The translations under genes were made by a program, and so were the position numbers. This document shows positions 1-7,029 of a stretch of DNA of 11,540 nt, in pieces. Source of the DNA: an uncultured Planctomycetota bacterium (GTDB taxonomy: Bacteria; Planctomycetota; Planctomycetia; Pirellulales; UBA1268); assembly GCA_905477565.1 (NCBI GenBank), contig CAJQGO010000359.1, positions 1 through 11,540 of the forward strand, written 5' to 3'. Below the pieces are notes generated by a model. It saw nothing but the letters and a program-made list of their open reading frames with translations, searched no databases and was not told the origin of the DNA. Each line of letters opens with the position of its first letter. Positions within the stretch are counted from its first letter, which is position 1.

Positions 1-990
1 AAAGACAGAGAATTCGATAGGCGTCCAGAGACCGTTGAGGTACGAATTTCATGTGAACCAGAGCGAATGCTTTTTACAAACAAGCAATTCAGCGTTCGTC
101 CTGGTCAACCAGTGAAACTCGTTTTTCTGAATCCGGACGCTACCGATCATAATCTTGTTCTTGTACAGCCTGGTGCAATGGAGGAGGTCGGGGTTGCAGC
201 CAACGCAATGGCCCGTGATCCAAAAAATGCGACAAGTGATTTTATTCCAGAAGGCAAGCAGAATTTGATTCTTGAAGCCACTCCCATGATTGGGCCAACA
301 CGACAGTCGTTGGTGCATGTTTTGCGTTTTGAAGCACCACAGGAGCCTGGGGTATACCCATATGTGTGTACGTTTCCTGGTCACTGGATTGTGATGAATG
401 GCAAGATGGTAGTGGCTCGTAATCAAGCAGAGGCTGAGCGTTTACTTGATGCGTGTCGGCCGACCGTCGTGAAAGTGTGGAAAGCAGAAGATTTTCCTAC
501 AGTCACGGCCCTCCAAGATGAAGAAACACTGTCACGAGGCATGCATGCCTTTGCCAAAGCCCAATGTACGCAGTGCCATGTAGCAGCAGGTCATGGTGTG
601 AACCTGGGGCCAGACCTCGTGAAAAGTGTGAAGAAACTTCACGGGAAAGATCTTCTTCTGCAGATTCTTGACCCGTCTTCAAAAATTGATGATGACTATC
701 GTACGGTGCAATTTCTACTTACTGATGGTCGCGTGGTGTCGGGAGTTGTCGCAAGTGAAACGCCAGAAACCTATACCATCAGGCCAAATCTCCTGATGCC
801 AAAAAAGATTAAACGAATTCAGAAAAAAGACGTTGAGGAACGATTTTCCTCCCAGGTTTCACCGATGCCTGCTGGATTGGTTAATGTACTGACGAGGCAA
901 GAGATTCTTGATCTCATATCCTTCCTTGAAGCTGGCGAAAATCTGCCGGCCGGACTTTCCGGGCATCATGAATTCCCCTCAGTCAAGTAA
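1..990 (+). CDS. C-terminal part of a cupredoxin (auracyanin-like) plus c-type cytochrome protein, 5' end outside window
   Basis: The reading frame is open from base 1 with no in-frame stop, so this is the last 329 residues of a longer protein; the ATG at 67 is internal to the cupredoxin fold and unlikely to be the start. Residues about 12-140 form an azurin/auracyanin-like blue-copper domain with the full ligand set: His50 in DHN, then Cys123, His128 and Met132 with the azurin spacing C-x4-H-x3-M. A second domain from about 175 to 320 is a c-type cytochrome: CTQCH at 189-193 binds heme and Met289 in SPMPAGL is the likely axial ligand. The stretch between them (DPSSKIDDDY, then a small beta region) matches the planctomycete/verrucomicrobial heme-binding module known as TIGR02603. 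Family members are exported and often carry an N-terminal sugar-dehydrogenase-like propeller, which would lie upstream. The inferred role is electron transfer from a periplasmic oxidation through copper to heme. Confidence 0.9.
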   Translation, partial: KDREFDRRPETVEVRISCEPERMLFTNKQFSVRPGQPVKLVFLNPDATDHNLVLVQPGAMEEVGVAANAMARDPKNATSDFIPEGKQNLILEATPMIGPTRQSLVHVLRFEAPQEPGVYPYVCTFPGHWIVMNGKMVVARNQAEAERLLDACRPTVVKVWKAEDFPTVTALQDEETLSRGMHAFAKAQCTQCHVAAGHGVNLGPDLVKSVKKLHGKDLLLQILDPSSKIDDDYRTVQFLLTDGRVVSGVVASETPETYTIRPNLLMPKKIKRIQKKDVEERFSSQVSPMPAGLVNVLTRQEILDLISFLEAGENLPAGLSGHHEFPSVK

Positions 991-1080
991 TCTTTGCTGT
1001 GGTTGGGTGAAAACTACGCTAGACTCTGCGTGGTACGAAAGTAACAGACGTTTGCTGGGGAATTCAGAGGAATCACATCA

Positions 1081-1335
1081 ATGGGGAATAACCATCAATT
1101 GAATAATCAGAGAGCAGCTCGTAGTCGTACAATCGGCATGCGGCTATTTCTGATTTATGTCCTGCTCTACTTAGGCTTCATGGGCATTGTCTTGTTTCGG
1201 CCAGATGTGCTCTCGTGGCGCCCCCTTGGAGGAGTCAATCTTGCGATTTCCTACGGAATGGGATTAATTGCTTCAGCCTTTTTGCTGGCCTTGATCTATA
1301 TGGTTGCCTGCCGGGGCAGATCTCCAGACGCCTGA
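1081..1335 (+). CDS. yjcH: DUF485 small inner-membrane protein (YjcH-like), partner of the downstream symporter
   Basis: This is an 84-residue protein with two predicted membrane helices (about 21-40 and 53-77) around a short loop FRPDVLSWRPLGG, and a basic N-terminus (RAARSR). That layout and the R-P-x-x-L...P-L-G-G loop fit the DUF485 family, whose E. coli member YjcH is encoded directly before the acetate permease ActP. The start is supported by AGAGGA 9 nt upstream of ATG 1081. The next gene is an ActP homologue beginning 22 nt after this stop, so the two almost surely share a transcript. The function in the family is not established; by context it is an accessory subunit or assembly factor of the symporter. 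A 90-nt gap separates it from the cytochrome gene; I see no convincing terminator or promoter there, only a weak 6-bp hairpin at 1014-1033. Confidence 0.85.
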   Translation: MGNNHQLNNQRAARSRTIGMRLFLIYVLLYLGFMGIVLFRPDVLSWRPLGGVNLAISYGMGLIASAFLLALIYMVACRGRSPDA

Positions 1336-1357
1336 TTTTTTATTGAGAGGCTCTTCG

Positions 1358-3112
1358 ATGCTCTACGATTCATCACCAGTTGCCATTGCTATTTTTGCCA
1401 GCTTTGTCCTTGGGGTTATTGGTCTTTCTTTCTGGCTTGGCCGTAAAGGACAGTCGGCAAAGGGATACTATGCTGCACACGGTGAAATCCATTGGTTTGT
1501 GAATGGAATTGCATTCGCTGGTGACTATCTTTCGGCAGCATCATTTCTTGGTATCTGTGGAATGATTGCATTTTATGGCTATGACGGCTTTCTCTACTCA
1601 ATTGGTTTTCTTGCCGGTTGGATCGTGGCACTGTTCGTTATTGCTGAGCCAATCAAAGCACTCGGGAAGTTCACATTTGCTGATGCACTCGATGCCCGTT
1701 TTAATAGTCGAGGAATCAAGTTTGCTGTAGCTATCTCAACATTAATTGTCAGCATTTTTTATCTGATTCCACAGATGGTCGGTGCAGGACATCTCATTGT
1801 TCCACTCCTTGGACTCCCGCATGCCGTTGGCGTTATTCTTGTTGGCGTCGCAGTGACTTTAATCGTTGTGACGGCGGGCATGGTGTCCACAACATGGGTT
1901 CAGTTTATTAAGGGATCGCTGCTAGTTTTTTTCTGTGGCATCCTGACGATCATGATTCTGAATCGTGGACTCTTACTGAACGCTGGTCGGCAAGGTGAAG
2001 AAGATCTTCGGCCTCAGGTGCAGACGCGTACTCCGGATGGCCGTGTGCTTGTCAATGGTGAGCCGCAGACAACGGAGAATGATCTCCGCCCTGTTGGGAC
2101 GATCCACAGGCTTCCTGAGCAGTATGGTGATGCACGCGAGACAGGGCCGTTACGACCACTGGAGTATCTTTCCACCCTTGAAGATTCACAGGTTGTGACC
2201 TGGTCAGCAAAAAAACACACTGACGATAAAGGGATTCATACAACATTCACGCCAACTATTCGTGATGGGAAAGACCTACTGAAGCCGGGTGGATATTTCA
2301 AAGGACTTTCGTCGGGAACACTGACGGATCGTTTAAACTTTGCCAGCCTTATGCTCGCCCTCTTTTGTGGGACAGCCTCCCTACCACATATTCTGATCCG
2401 GTATTACACCGTCAAAGATGCAGCTGCAGCTCGCAAAAGTACGGTAGTTGGAATCGCAGCAATTGGTGGATTTTACGTCTTAACGCTGTATCTCGGCCTT
2501 GGTGCCATGACGAGTGGATACCTTGATCCGACAAGTTCCAACATGGCAGCTCCACTTCTGGCAAAGTCGTTTAGTGAAACCTTATTTGCAGTAATATCAG
2601 CAATTGCATTTACTACAGTTCTTGGCACGGTAAGTGGTCTCATTATGGCTGGAAGTGGGGCTGTGGCCCATGATCTGATTGAAAATTGTTTTGGCGTTAC
2701 GATGAATGATCATGAAAAAGTTCGAGCCGGTAAAATCTCAGCTGTTGTTCTTGGAGTCGCTGCTATGGCACTTGGGATTCTGTTTAAGAATTTCAATGTG
2801 AGCTTCCTTGTTGGATGGGCGTTTCATATAGCTGCATCAGCAAATCTTCCAGCATTGGTCATGTTGCTATTCTGGCCACGAACGACAAAACAAGGAATCA
2901 TAGCGGCAGTCACTGTCGGAATGGTTTCCTCGCTGGGCTGGATTCTCCTCTCGGCAGATACGTTTGAAAAAGTCTACGGCCTTCCACGTGGCGACTCACC
3001 AATTCCATTTAGTCAGCCAGGTTTGGTGACGATTCCGCTTGGGTTTCTGGTTCTCATTCTTGTCTCACTGCTCACACCACCACAGGAACCGCGGCATGTG
3101 GTGGATGCATGA
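1358..3112 (+). CDS. actP: ActP-type sodium/acetate (monocarboxylate) symporter with an enlarged hydrophilic loop
   Basis: This is a 584-residue sodium:solute symporter (SSS family), closest to E. coli ActP. Shared landmarks are GDYLSAASFLGI (55-66), GYDGFLYSIGFL (74-85), FTFADALDARF (105-115), QMVGAGHLI (139-147), TTWVQFIKG (178-186), CGTASLPHILIRYYTV (337-352) and AGSGAVAHDL (431-440). Family function is proton- or sodium-driven uptake of acetate and related short carboxylates across the cytoplasmic membrane. I chose ATG 1358 because GAGAGG lies 8 nt upstream; a longer frame from 1304 would overlap the DUF485 gene and adds no hydrophobic sequence. Residues about 205-315 form a long polar segment where E. 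coli ActP has roughly 45 residues, so about 80 are extra. The preceding gene is DUF485, the usual ActP partner, and the next gene overlaps the stop by 4 nt (ATGA). Substrate is inferred; pyruvate or propionate are alternatives. Confidence 0.88.
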   Translation: MLYDSSPVAIAIFASFVLGVIGLSFWLGRKGQSAKGYYAAHGEIHWFVNGIAFAGDYLSAASFLGICGMIAFYGYDGFLYSIGFLAGWIVALFVIAEPIKALGKFTFADALDARFNSRGIKFAVAISTLIVSIFYLIPQMVGAGHLIVPLLGLPHAVGVILVGVAVTLIVVTAGMVSTTWVQFIKGSLLVFFCGILTIMILNRGLLLNAGRQGEEDLRPQVQTRTPDGRVLVNGEPQTTENDLRPVGTIHRLPEQYGDARETGPLRPLEYLSTLEDSQVVTWSAKKHTDDKGIHTTFTPTIRDGKDLLKPGGYFKGLSSGTLTDRLNFASLMLALFCGTASLPHILIRYYTVKDAAAARKSTVVGIAAIGGFYVLTLYLGLGAMTSGYLDPTSSNMAAPLLAKSFSETLFAVISAIAFTTVLGTVSGLIMAGSGAVAHDLIENCFGVTMNDHEKVRAGKISAVVLGVAAMALGILFKNFNVSFLVGWAFHIAASANLPALVMLLFWPRTTKQGIIAAVTVGMVSSLGWILLSADTFEKVYGLPRGDSPIPFSQPGLVTIPLGFLVLILVSLLTPPQEPRHVVDA

Positions 3113-3621
3113 CCGATAAGTCAATTGGTACCCATGTGCTGCGTTGCGATGAAACGCATCTGAAGAACATTCGAGATATTTTTAACGAGGCAATTCTTCA
3201 GACAACAGCACTGTATGAAGAGTCGCCCCGGTCTGAGGCAACGATTGCTGCATGGTTTGAAGAAAAAAAACAGGCGGGTATCCCCGTTTTTGGAGTAGAG
3301 CGACAGGGGACAGTCGTCGGGTTTGCGACATGGGGTCCCTTTCGACCATATCCAGCATATTCCAAGACAGCTGAGCATTCTGTTTACATTGCGACGGAGC
3401 ATCAACGTCGAGGACTTGGTCGGCTCTTACTCGAGACTATTATTCGGGAGGCCACATCGCATGAAATTCATCTTCTTGTCGCCGGTATCGACTCAGCGAA
3501 CGAAGCCAGTATTGCACTGCATCGCCATGTAGGATTCTCTCACGCCGGAACAATCCGTGAAGCTGGCTATAAATTCAAGAGATGGCTCAATCTTGAATTT
3601 TGGCAACGTCTATTGAAGTGA
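3109..3621 (+). CDS. GNAT N-acetyltransferase, phosphinothricin acetyltransferase / MnaT (YncA) type
   Basis: This is a 170-residue single-domain GNAT enzyme. Residues 89-95 (EHSVYIA) and the acetyl-CoA-binding motif A QRRGLGRLLL (99-108) match the Pat/MnaT subgroup, as do the N-terminal IFNEAILQTTALYEE (24-38), FATWGPFRPYPAY (72-84) and the C-terminal NEASIALHRHVGF (131-143) and YKFKRWLNLEFWQ (154-166). Members acetylate the alpha-amino group of amino acids or analogues such as methionine sulfoximine or phosphinothricin, using acetyl-CoA in the cytoplasm. Length is normal for the family. The start codon overlaps the symporter stop as ATGA, which suggests translational coupling and co-expression with acetate uptake. 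A rho-independent terminator follows 28 nt after the stop. The exact acceptor cannot be read from sequence. Confidence 0.87.
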   Translation: MTDKSIGTHVLRCDETHLKNIRDIFNEAILQTTALYEESPRSEATIAAWFEEKKQAGIPVFGVERQGTVVGFATWGPFRPYPAYSKTAEHSVYIATEHQRRGLGRLLLETIIREATSHEIHLLVAGIDSANEASIALHRHVGFSHAGTIREAGYKFKRWLNLEFWQRLLK

Positions 3622-3649
3622 TGACGAGGTTCTACGGGGACAACACACT

Positions 3650-3693
3650 CAGAGAGAACAATACGAGTGTTCTCTCTGGCGTTTATTTTTATT
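3650..3693 (+). terminator. Rho-independent terminator of the DUF485-actP-GNAT unit
   Basis: A perfect 11-bp inverted repeat (CAGAGAGAACA at 3650-3660, TGTTCTCTCTG at 3668-3678) encloses a 7-nt loop and is followed by GCGTTTATTTTTATT, a U-rich tail on the plus strand. It sits 28 nt after the acetyltransferase stop and between convergent genes. The minus-strand side lacks a comparable U run, so it mainly serves the plus-strand unit, though the stem could also slow minus-strand transcripts. Confidence 0.88.
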
Positions 3694-3733
3694 CACTTCC
3701 TACCAAGACTGCTCTCACTGTCTGCGGGGATAC

Positions 3734-3982
3734 TTACGCACCCGGACGACGGAAGTGACGATAGGCCTGAAGGACATCGTGAAGATCAGAAGAAATCGTG
3801 ACTTCATCTTCAGCAAAATCACTGAGCCAGGTTCTGTCACTTGAGACAGCATCAGCCAAGATCGGAAGGATTTCACCAAGTGGTACTTTGACACTATGCG
3901 GATCAAGTTGCTGTTCAAGCAACGAAACGCCTGCAGTATCATTATCTGGACCGTTATAAACACGTAGCTTTCGCAGACCCAT
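3734..3982 (-). CDS. Small 82-residue protein of unknown function
   Basis: This is a short soluble protein with no signal peptide or membrane helix. The start ATG at 3982 is well supported by AAAGGGAG with a spacing of about 7 nt. The sequence begins MGLRKLRVYNGPDN, then a polar stretch, then KVPLGEILPILADAV (32-46), DRTWLSDFAEDEVTIS (49-64) and SDLHDVLQAYRHFRRP (65-80). The compact hydrophobic pattern and the TWLxDF...DEVTIS core look like a real protein, and my impression is that similar small proteins occur in other planctomycetes, but I cannot name a family or function. Overlapping frames on both strands are less protein-like. The gene lies downstream of floA on the same strand but is separated by 224 nt that hold hairpins and a possible promoter, so it is probably transcribed on its own. 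Confidence 0.68.
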   Translation of the reverse strand: MGLRKLRVYNGPDNDTAGVSLLEQQLDPHSVKVPLGEILPILADAVSSDRTWLSDFAEDEVTISSDLHDVLQAYRHFRRPGA

Positions 3983-4004
3983 GGCACACTCCCTTTTGCC
4001 GTGT

Positions 4005-4075
4005 GGTCCTTCGGAAGTCCGTCGGACCGTTGCCTGTCAGACAGGTTTATTGCTAGCTGCATCATGCGGCTAGCA
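4005..4075 (-). promoter_or_regulatory. Hairpin-rich 5' leader of the 82-residue protein gene
   Basis: Three inverted repeats lie in series upstream of ATG 3982. In transcript order they are TGCTAGC...GCTAGCA at 4075-4051 (an 11-pair stem including one G-T pair and a 3-nt loop), CCTGT-CTG-ACAGG at 4045-4033, and GGTCC...GGACC at 4028-4005. No U run follows any of them, so they are not ordinary terminators. If the promoter proposed at 4152-4181 is used, they make up most of a leader of about 160 nt. A cis-regulatory or mRNA-stabilising role is an inference; I recognise no riboswitch class. Confidence 0.42.
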
Positions 4076-4151
4076 GATCATGCGCGACATGAATCCTGCC
4101 TAAAAATTGTCATCGGCAGATGGAGGCCACAAAGTTTGACCGAATTCTCTA

Positions 4152-4181
4152 TTTATACCGATTTTTGTTATCGATACCCAA
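4152..4181 (-). promoter_or_regulatory. Possible sigma-70-type promoter for the 82-residue protein gene
   Basis: On the minus strand, TTGGGT (4181-4176) is followed after 18 nt by TATAAA (4157-4152). The -10 box is good and the -35 box is weak. It would start a transcript near 4145, upstream of the hairpin leader. The -35 box overlaps one arm of the hairpin that follows floA, so only one of the two assignments may be right. Confidence 0.3.
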
Positions 4182-4198
4182 AAACTCAAGTTTTTGGG
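4177..4198 (-). terminator. Inverted repeat just after floA, possible terminator
   Basis: CCCAAAAACT (4177-4186) and AGTTTTTGGG (4189-4198) are a perfect 10-base inverted repeat starting 9 nt beyond the floA stop codon. Position fits a 3'-end hairpin for floA, but on the minus strand the stem is followed by TATCGATAAC rather than a U run, and its core is A/T-rich. It may instead protect the 3' end of the message. Confidence 0.4.
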
Positions 4199-4206
4199 GG
4201 CTTTGG

Positions 4207-5151
4207 CTAAGCCCGGCTATTTCCTGATTGACTCTGCATACGACCTGCTCGCAGTGCCTCGCCGATACTCTTGGGGACGAGTGCCTCAGCTTTGAGGACA
4301 CCAGCACGGTTTTCGGCAGTCACCGCTTTCATCTCCTGTTCATGAGCAATGGCCACTGCCCGTCTTTCCTCGGCTTTGGCACGTGCCACACGTGTGTCGG
4401 CCTCTGCCTGATCAGCCTGAAGCCGGGCTCCAATGTTTTCACCAACCTCGATATCAGCAATATCGATAGAAACAATTTGGAACGCTGTTTGTGCATCAAG
4501 TCCTCGTTCAAGGACAGCTTTTGAAATTGTATCTGGGTGCTCCATGACTTCGAAGTGTGTCGCAGCTGATCCAATTGATGTAATAATCCCTTCACCCACT
4601 CGAGCGATAATTGTTTCTTCAGTTGCTCCACCGATGAGTTGATGAAGATTTGTTCGGACCGTGACCCGAGCTCGAATTTTCAATTCAACGCCATTTCGGG
4701 CGACAGCTGAAAGAGTTGACTTTCCACTTGCAACATCTGGGCAGTCAATCACTTTGGGATTCACACTTGTCTGAACGGCATCGAGTACATCTCGACCAGC
4801 AAGATCTATGCCGCATGCTTTATCATAATCAAGATCAATGCCCGCTCGATGGGCTGCGATGAGAGCACGAATGAGACGAGGAAGATCACCACCAGCGAGA
4901 TAGTGTGCCTCGAGAACACGAGGAGAAAGCTGCTTTCCAAGACCGGCCTGCGTTGCCATGATTCGAGCTTGGATAATTGTACGAGCATTGACCTTTCGCA
5001 AACTCATTCCAAAAAGTTCCAGAAATGTAACAGCTGCTTTTGACCAATATGCCTGAAACCAAATTTGGCCATAGTTAAATATCAGAATCAACATTGCGAA
5101 TGCAATGATTCCGAGCAAAACGCCAAAGACTGCAAATGCGGCGGGAGGCAA
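4207..5151 (-). CDS. floA: Flotillin-like protein FloA (YqfA family)
   Basis: This is a 314-residue protein matching bacterial FloA/YqfA along its length. An N-terminal membrane segment (about 5-26) is followed by FGMSLRKVN (47-55), [21 protein letters not shown] (80-100), [21 protein letters not shown] (115-135), [14 protein letters not shown] (155-168), [17 protein letters not shown] (173-189) and [20 protein letters not shown] (226-245). A charged Ala/Glu-rich helix (247-300) is the flotillin repeat region. FloA forms oligomers that organise membrane microdomains and affect membrane fluidity and protein localisation. Compared with B. subtilis FloA there are a few extra residues around 139-151 and a shorter C-terminus. 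The start is TTG at 5151; no ATG lies at the family N-terminus, and AGGAGA 7 nt upstream fixes the choice. It lies 143 nt after mnmA on the same strand. Confidence 0.95.
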   Translation of the reverse strand: MPPAAFAVFGVLLGIIAFAMLILIFNYGQIWFQAYWSKAAVTFLELFGMSLRKVNARTIIQARIMATQAGLGKQLSPRVLEAHYLAGGDLPRLIRALIAAHRAGIDLDYDKACGIDLAGRDVLDAVQTSVNPKVIDCPDVASGKSTLSAVARNGVELKIRARVTVRTNLHQLIGGATEETIIARVGEGIITSIGSAATHFEVMEHPDTISKAVLERGLDAQTAFQIVSIDIADIEVGENIGARLQADQAEADTRVARAKAEERRAVAIAHEQEMKAVTAENRAGVLKAEALVPKSIGEALRAGRMQSQSGNSRA

Positions 5152-5294
5152 AGCTTATCTCCTAATTAATACCGTGCGAAACTCTATAAATTCTTAATTG
5201 ATAGTACTTAGAAGATTCAGGAATGCAAAAACCTTATACACCTCGGGCATATGAGCCCTTCTTGTAGTGTCGGGAGGCATTCTTGGAAACGTTG
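5152..5294 (-). other. Intergenic region between mnmA and floA
   Basis: The stretch is A/T-rich towards floA. It holds a short inverted repeat GGGC-ATATGA-GCCC at 5249-5262 and, on the minus strand, a weak promoter-like pair TTGCAT and TACTAT spaced 16 nt apart. No U-rich terminator follows mnmA. A 28-codon minus-strand frame in this stretch has no ribosome site or recognisable product and I do not call it a gene. floA may therefore be read through from mnmA, from its own promoter, or both. Confidence 0.35.
5159..5163 (-). promoter_or_regulatory. Ribosome binding site deciding the TTG start of floA
   Basis: The minus strand reads TTAGGAGATAAGCTTTG. AGGAG is 7 nt from TTG 5151, the ideal distance, and this is one of the clearest Shine-Dalgarno sequences in the window. 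It supports a non-ATG start. Confidence 0.8.
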
Positions 5295-6434
5295 TCAGGT
5301 CGTTTTATGCGTAACAATCCAGCCTCCGCCGAGAAGATGCGTGTTGTCATAGCAGACCGCTGGCTGGCCAGGGGTAATCGGACCAGGAGCATGCACTGTT
5401 GGCTCAAGAAAGCGTGCTTCAAACTGTTGATCACCTTTCCTTGTGACAATGGCTTTTGCAGGTGGTCGTTGGGCTCGGCACTGAACAAGACATTCAAAAG
5501 GAGTTGTTGGTACATCAGCCACCCAGCTCACTTCATTGGCAACCAGACCTTGAAGAGGCAACTCGGATTTTGGTCCTACAACAACTCTGTACGTTTCTGG
5601 TTCAATACGAATAACGTACAGTGGAGTGCCAATTGCAATGCCAAGACCTTGTCGTTGACCGATTGTAAAATGCTCAATGCCATGATGGTGTCCAAGGATG
5701 CTTCCACTTGGGTCAACAATATCTCCCGCTCGGGAACCACCGAGCCTGTGGGCTACCAAACGTGGGTGCTCGCCTGGCGGGACAAAGCATATTTCTTGAC
5801 TATCAGGCTTGGTTGCTGTCACCAGACCTAAACGATCAGCATGTGATCGAACTTCAGGTTTTGTCAGTTCACCAATTGGTAGCATCATTCGGGCTAAACG
5901 ATCTGGGGTGATCCCGAATAGAACATATGACTGATCACGTGAGACATCATGTCCTCGATGAATCTCAGGAATGGATGGGTGAGTGCCTGAGGTCTGGCTG
6001 TAAACAAGTCGTGCGTAGTGTCCCGTGGCAACATGTGTTGCACCAACTGCATCGGCATAGTCAAAGAGACGTCCGAATTTGATCCATTGATTACATCGGA
6101 CACACGGATTTGGTGTCCTGCCAGCACCATATTCGGTGACAAATGTATCTATTATTTTTTCAAAATCATCTGTGAGGTCGAGTGGATACAGCGGAATACC
6201 AAGATGTTCTGCAACACGACGGGCATCGAGAGCATCTGTAACAGAGCAGCAGCCTTGGTGCCCGGGCTTTGAATGAGATGATTCAACGATAGGAAGCGCA
6301 CCTGATGGTGTCGGCAAAGCTGGTTGCCCATGTCGCATGAAGACACCGATACAATCGTGTCCAGCTTCAACGAGTAACGAGGCGGTGACACTTGAGTCGA
6401 CGCCTCCCGACATGGCAATGACGATGCGGGACAT
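5295..6434 (-). CDS. mnmA: tRNA-specific 2-thiouridylase MnmA
   Basis: This is a 379-residue enzyme that thiolates uridine 34 (s2U34) of tRNA-Lys, -Glu and -Gln using ATP and a sulfur relay. The ATP-binding PP-loop SGGVDSS is at 9-15. The catalytic cysteines are present: Cys111 in NPCVRCN and Cys216 in DSQEICFVP. Other family blocks are GCCSVTDALDARRVAEHLGIP (61-81), WIKFGRL (117-123), ATGHYARL (136-143), RDQSYVLFGI (166-175), FTIGQRQGLGIA, and the C-terminal PGQPAVCYDN...LLGGGWI. The length is slightly above the usual 350-370 residues because of an extension at about 37-60 (PALPTPSGALPIVE) after FMRHG. The start ATG has no obvious Shine-Dalgarno. It is 64 nt after apt, with the sigma factor gene further upstream, so it may be part of a sigma-apt-mnmA transcript. 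Confidence 0.97.
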   Translation of the reverse strand: MSRIVIAMSGGVDSSVTASLLVEAGHDCIGVFMRHGQPALPTPSGALPIVESSHSKPGHQGCCSVTDALDARRVAEHLGIPLYPLDLTDDFEKIIDTFVTEYGAGRTPNPCVRCNQWIKFGRLFDYADAVGATHVATGHYARLVYSQTSGTHPSIPEIHRGHDVSRDQSYVLFGITPDRLARMMLPIGELTKPEVRSHADRLGLVTATKPDSQEICFVPPGEHPRLVAHRLGGSRAGDIVDPSGSILGHHHGIEHFTIGQRQGLGIAIGTPLYVIRIEPETYRVVVGPKSELPLQGLVANEVSWVADVPTTPFECLVQCRAQRPPAKAIVTRKGDQQFEARFLEPTVHAPGPITPGQPAVCYDNTHLLGGGWIVTHKTT

Positions 6435-6498
6435 GAAAATCAGTCTGGCAAAGAGTCCGGAATGTTTCTTCCAATAGTTTTGGATGTACTGAAAGGAG

Positions 6499-7011
6499 TT
6501 AGTATTTCAGAACAGTTTCAATTCGGTGGTCACCCAATCGCTCACGTCCTCCTAAACCCTCAAGTTCAACAAGGAAAGAGCATCCTACCACCGTTGCATG
6601 CACAGATTCTATCAGACTGACACAGGCTTCAGCCGTGCCACCTGTAGCCAGTACATCATCGATAATTAGCACTCGTGAGTGTGGTGTCAGAATTCCGCTG
6701 TGCATTTCGAGAGTGTCTGTACCGTACTCTAATTCATACTGGTAACGAATCGTATCGGCCGGTAATTTTCCTGGCTTCCGAACGGGAATCAACCCAACAC
6801 CAAGTTTCAGCGCAAGAGGTCCGGCAAAAAGAAACCCTCTGGCTTCAACAGCAGCAACGGCATCAATAGCGGTGTTCTGCCACGGTTTGGCTAACTTTTC
6901 TATCGACTCATCAAATGCTTCGTGACTTGCAAGCAGCGGTGTAATGTCACGAAAGAGAATGCCAGGCTTCGGGAAATCGGGAACGTCGCGGATGTGTTGT
7001 TTTAAATTCAT
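6499..7011 (-). CDS. apt: Adenine phosphoribosyltransferase
   Basis: This is a 170-residue cytoplasmic purine-salvage enzyme that makes AMP and pyrophosphate from adenine and PRPP. The N-terminal block IRDVPDFPKPGILFRDITPL (7-26) is diagnostic of Apt. VEARGFLFAGPLA (55-67), GLIPVRKPGKLP (73-84) and the flexible-loop region around YELEYGTDTLEMH (92-104) follow. The PRPP-binding signature VLIIDDVLATGGTA spans 114-127. The full length and all key motifs are present, so it should be active. It begins 18 nt after the sigma factor stop and is likely co-transcribed; no strong Shine-Dalgarno precedes its ATG, which fits translation following the upstream gene. Confidence 0.96.
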   Translation of the reverse strand: MNLKQHIRDVPDFPKPGILFRDITPLLASHEAFDESIEKLAKPWQNTAIDAVAAVEARGFLFAGPLALKLGVGLIPVRKPGKLPADTIRYQYELEYGTDTLEMHSGILTPHSRVLIIDDVLATGGTAEACVSLIESVHATVVGCSFLVELEGLGGRERLGDHRIETVLKY

Positions 7012-7029
7012 AGACAGAGGGTATCTGGT

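Noticed and set aside
1304..1357. Upstream start for the symporter at 1304
   Set aside because: Would overlap the DUF485 gene by 32 nt and add a non-conserved polar peptide; ATG 1358 has GAGAGG at the right distance.
3715..4065. 116-codon minus-strand frame overlapping the orphan small gene
   Set aside because: Contains the orphan gene region in another frame, lacks a ribosome site at its start, and its composition is irregular; the 82-codon frame has a strong Shine-Dalgarno.
5203..5282. 28-codon minus-strand frame between mnmA and floA
   Set aside because: Too short, no ribosome site, and no recognisable sequence pattern.
5283..5831. 182-codon plus-strand frame inside mnmA
   Set aside because: Antisense to a complete and clearly recognised MnmA; composition rich in Trp, Cys and Asn is typical of a reverse-strand shadow.
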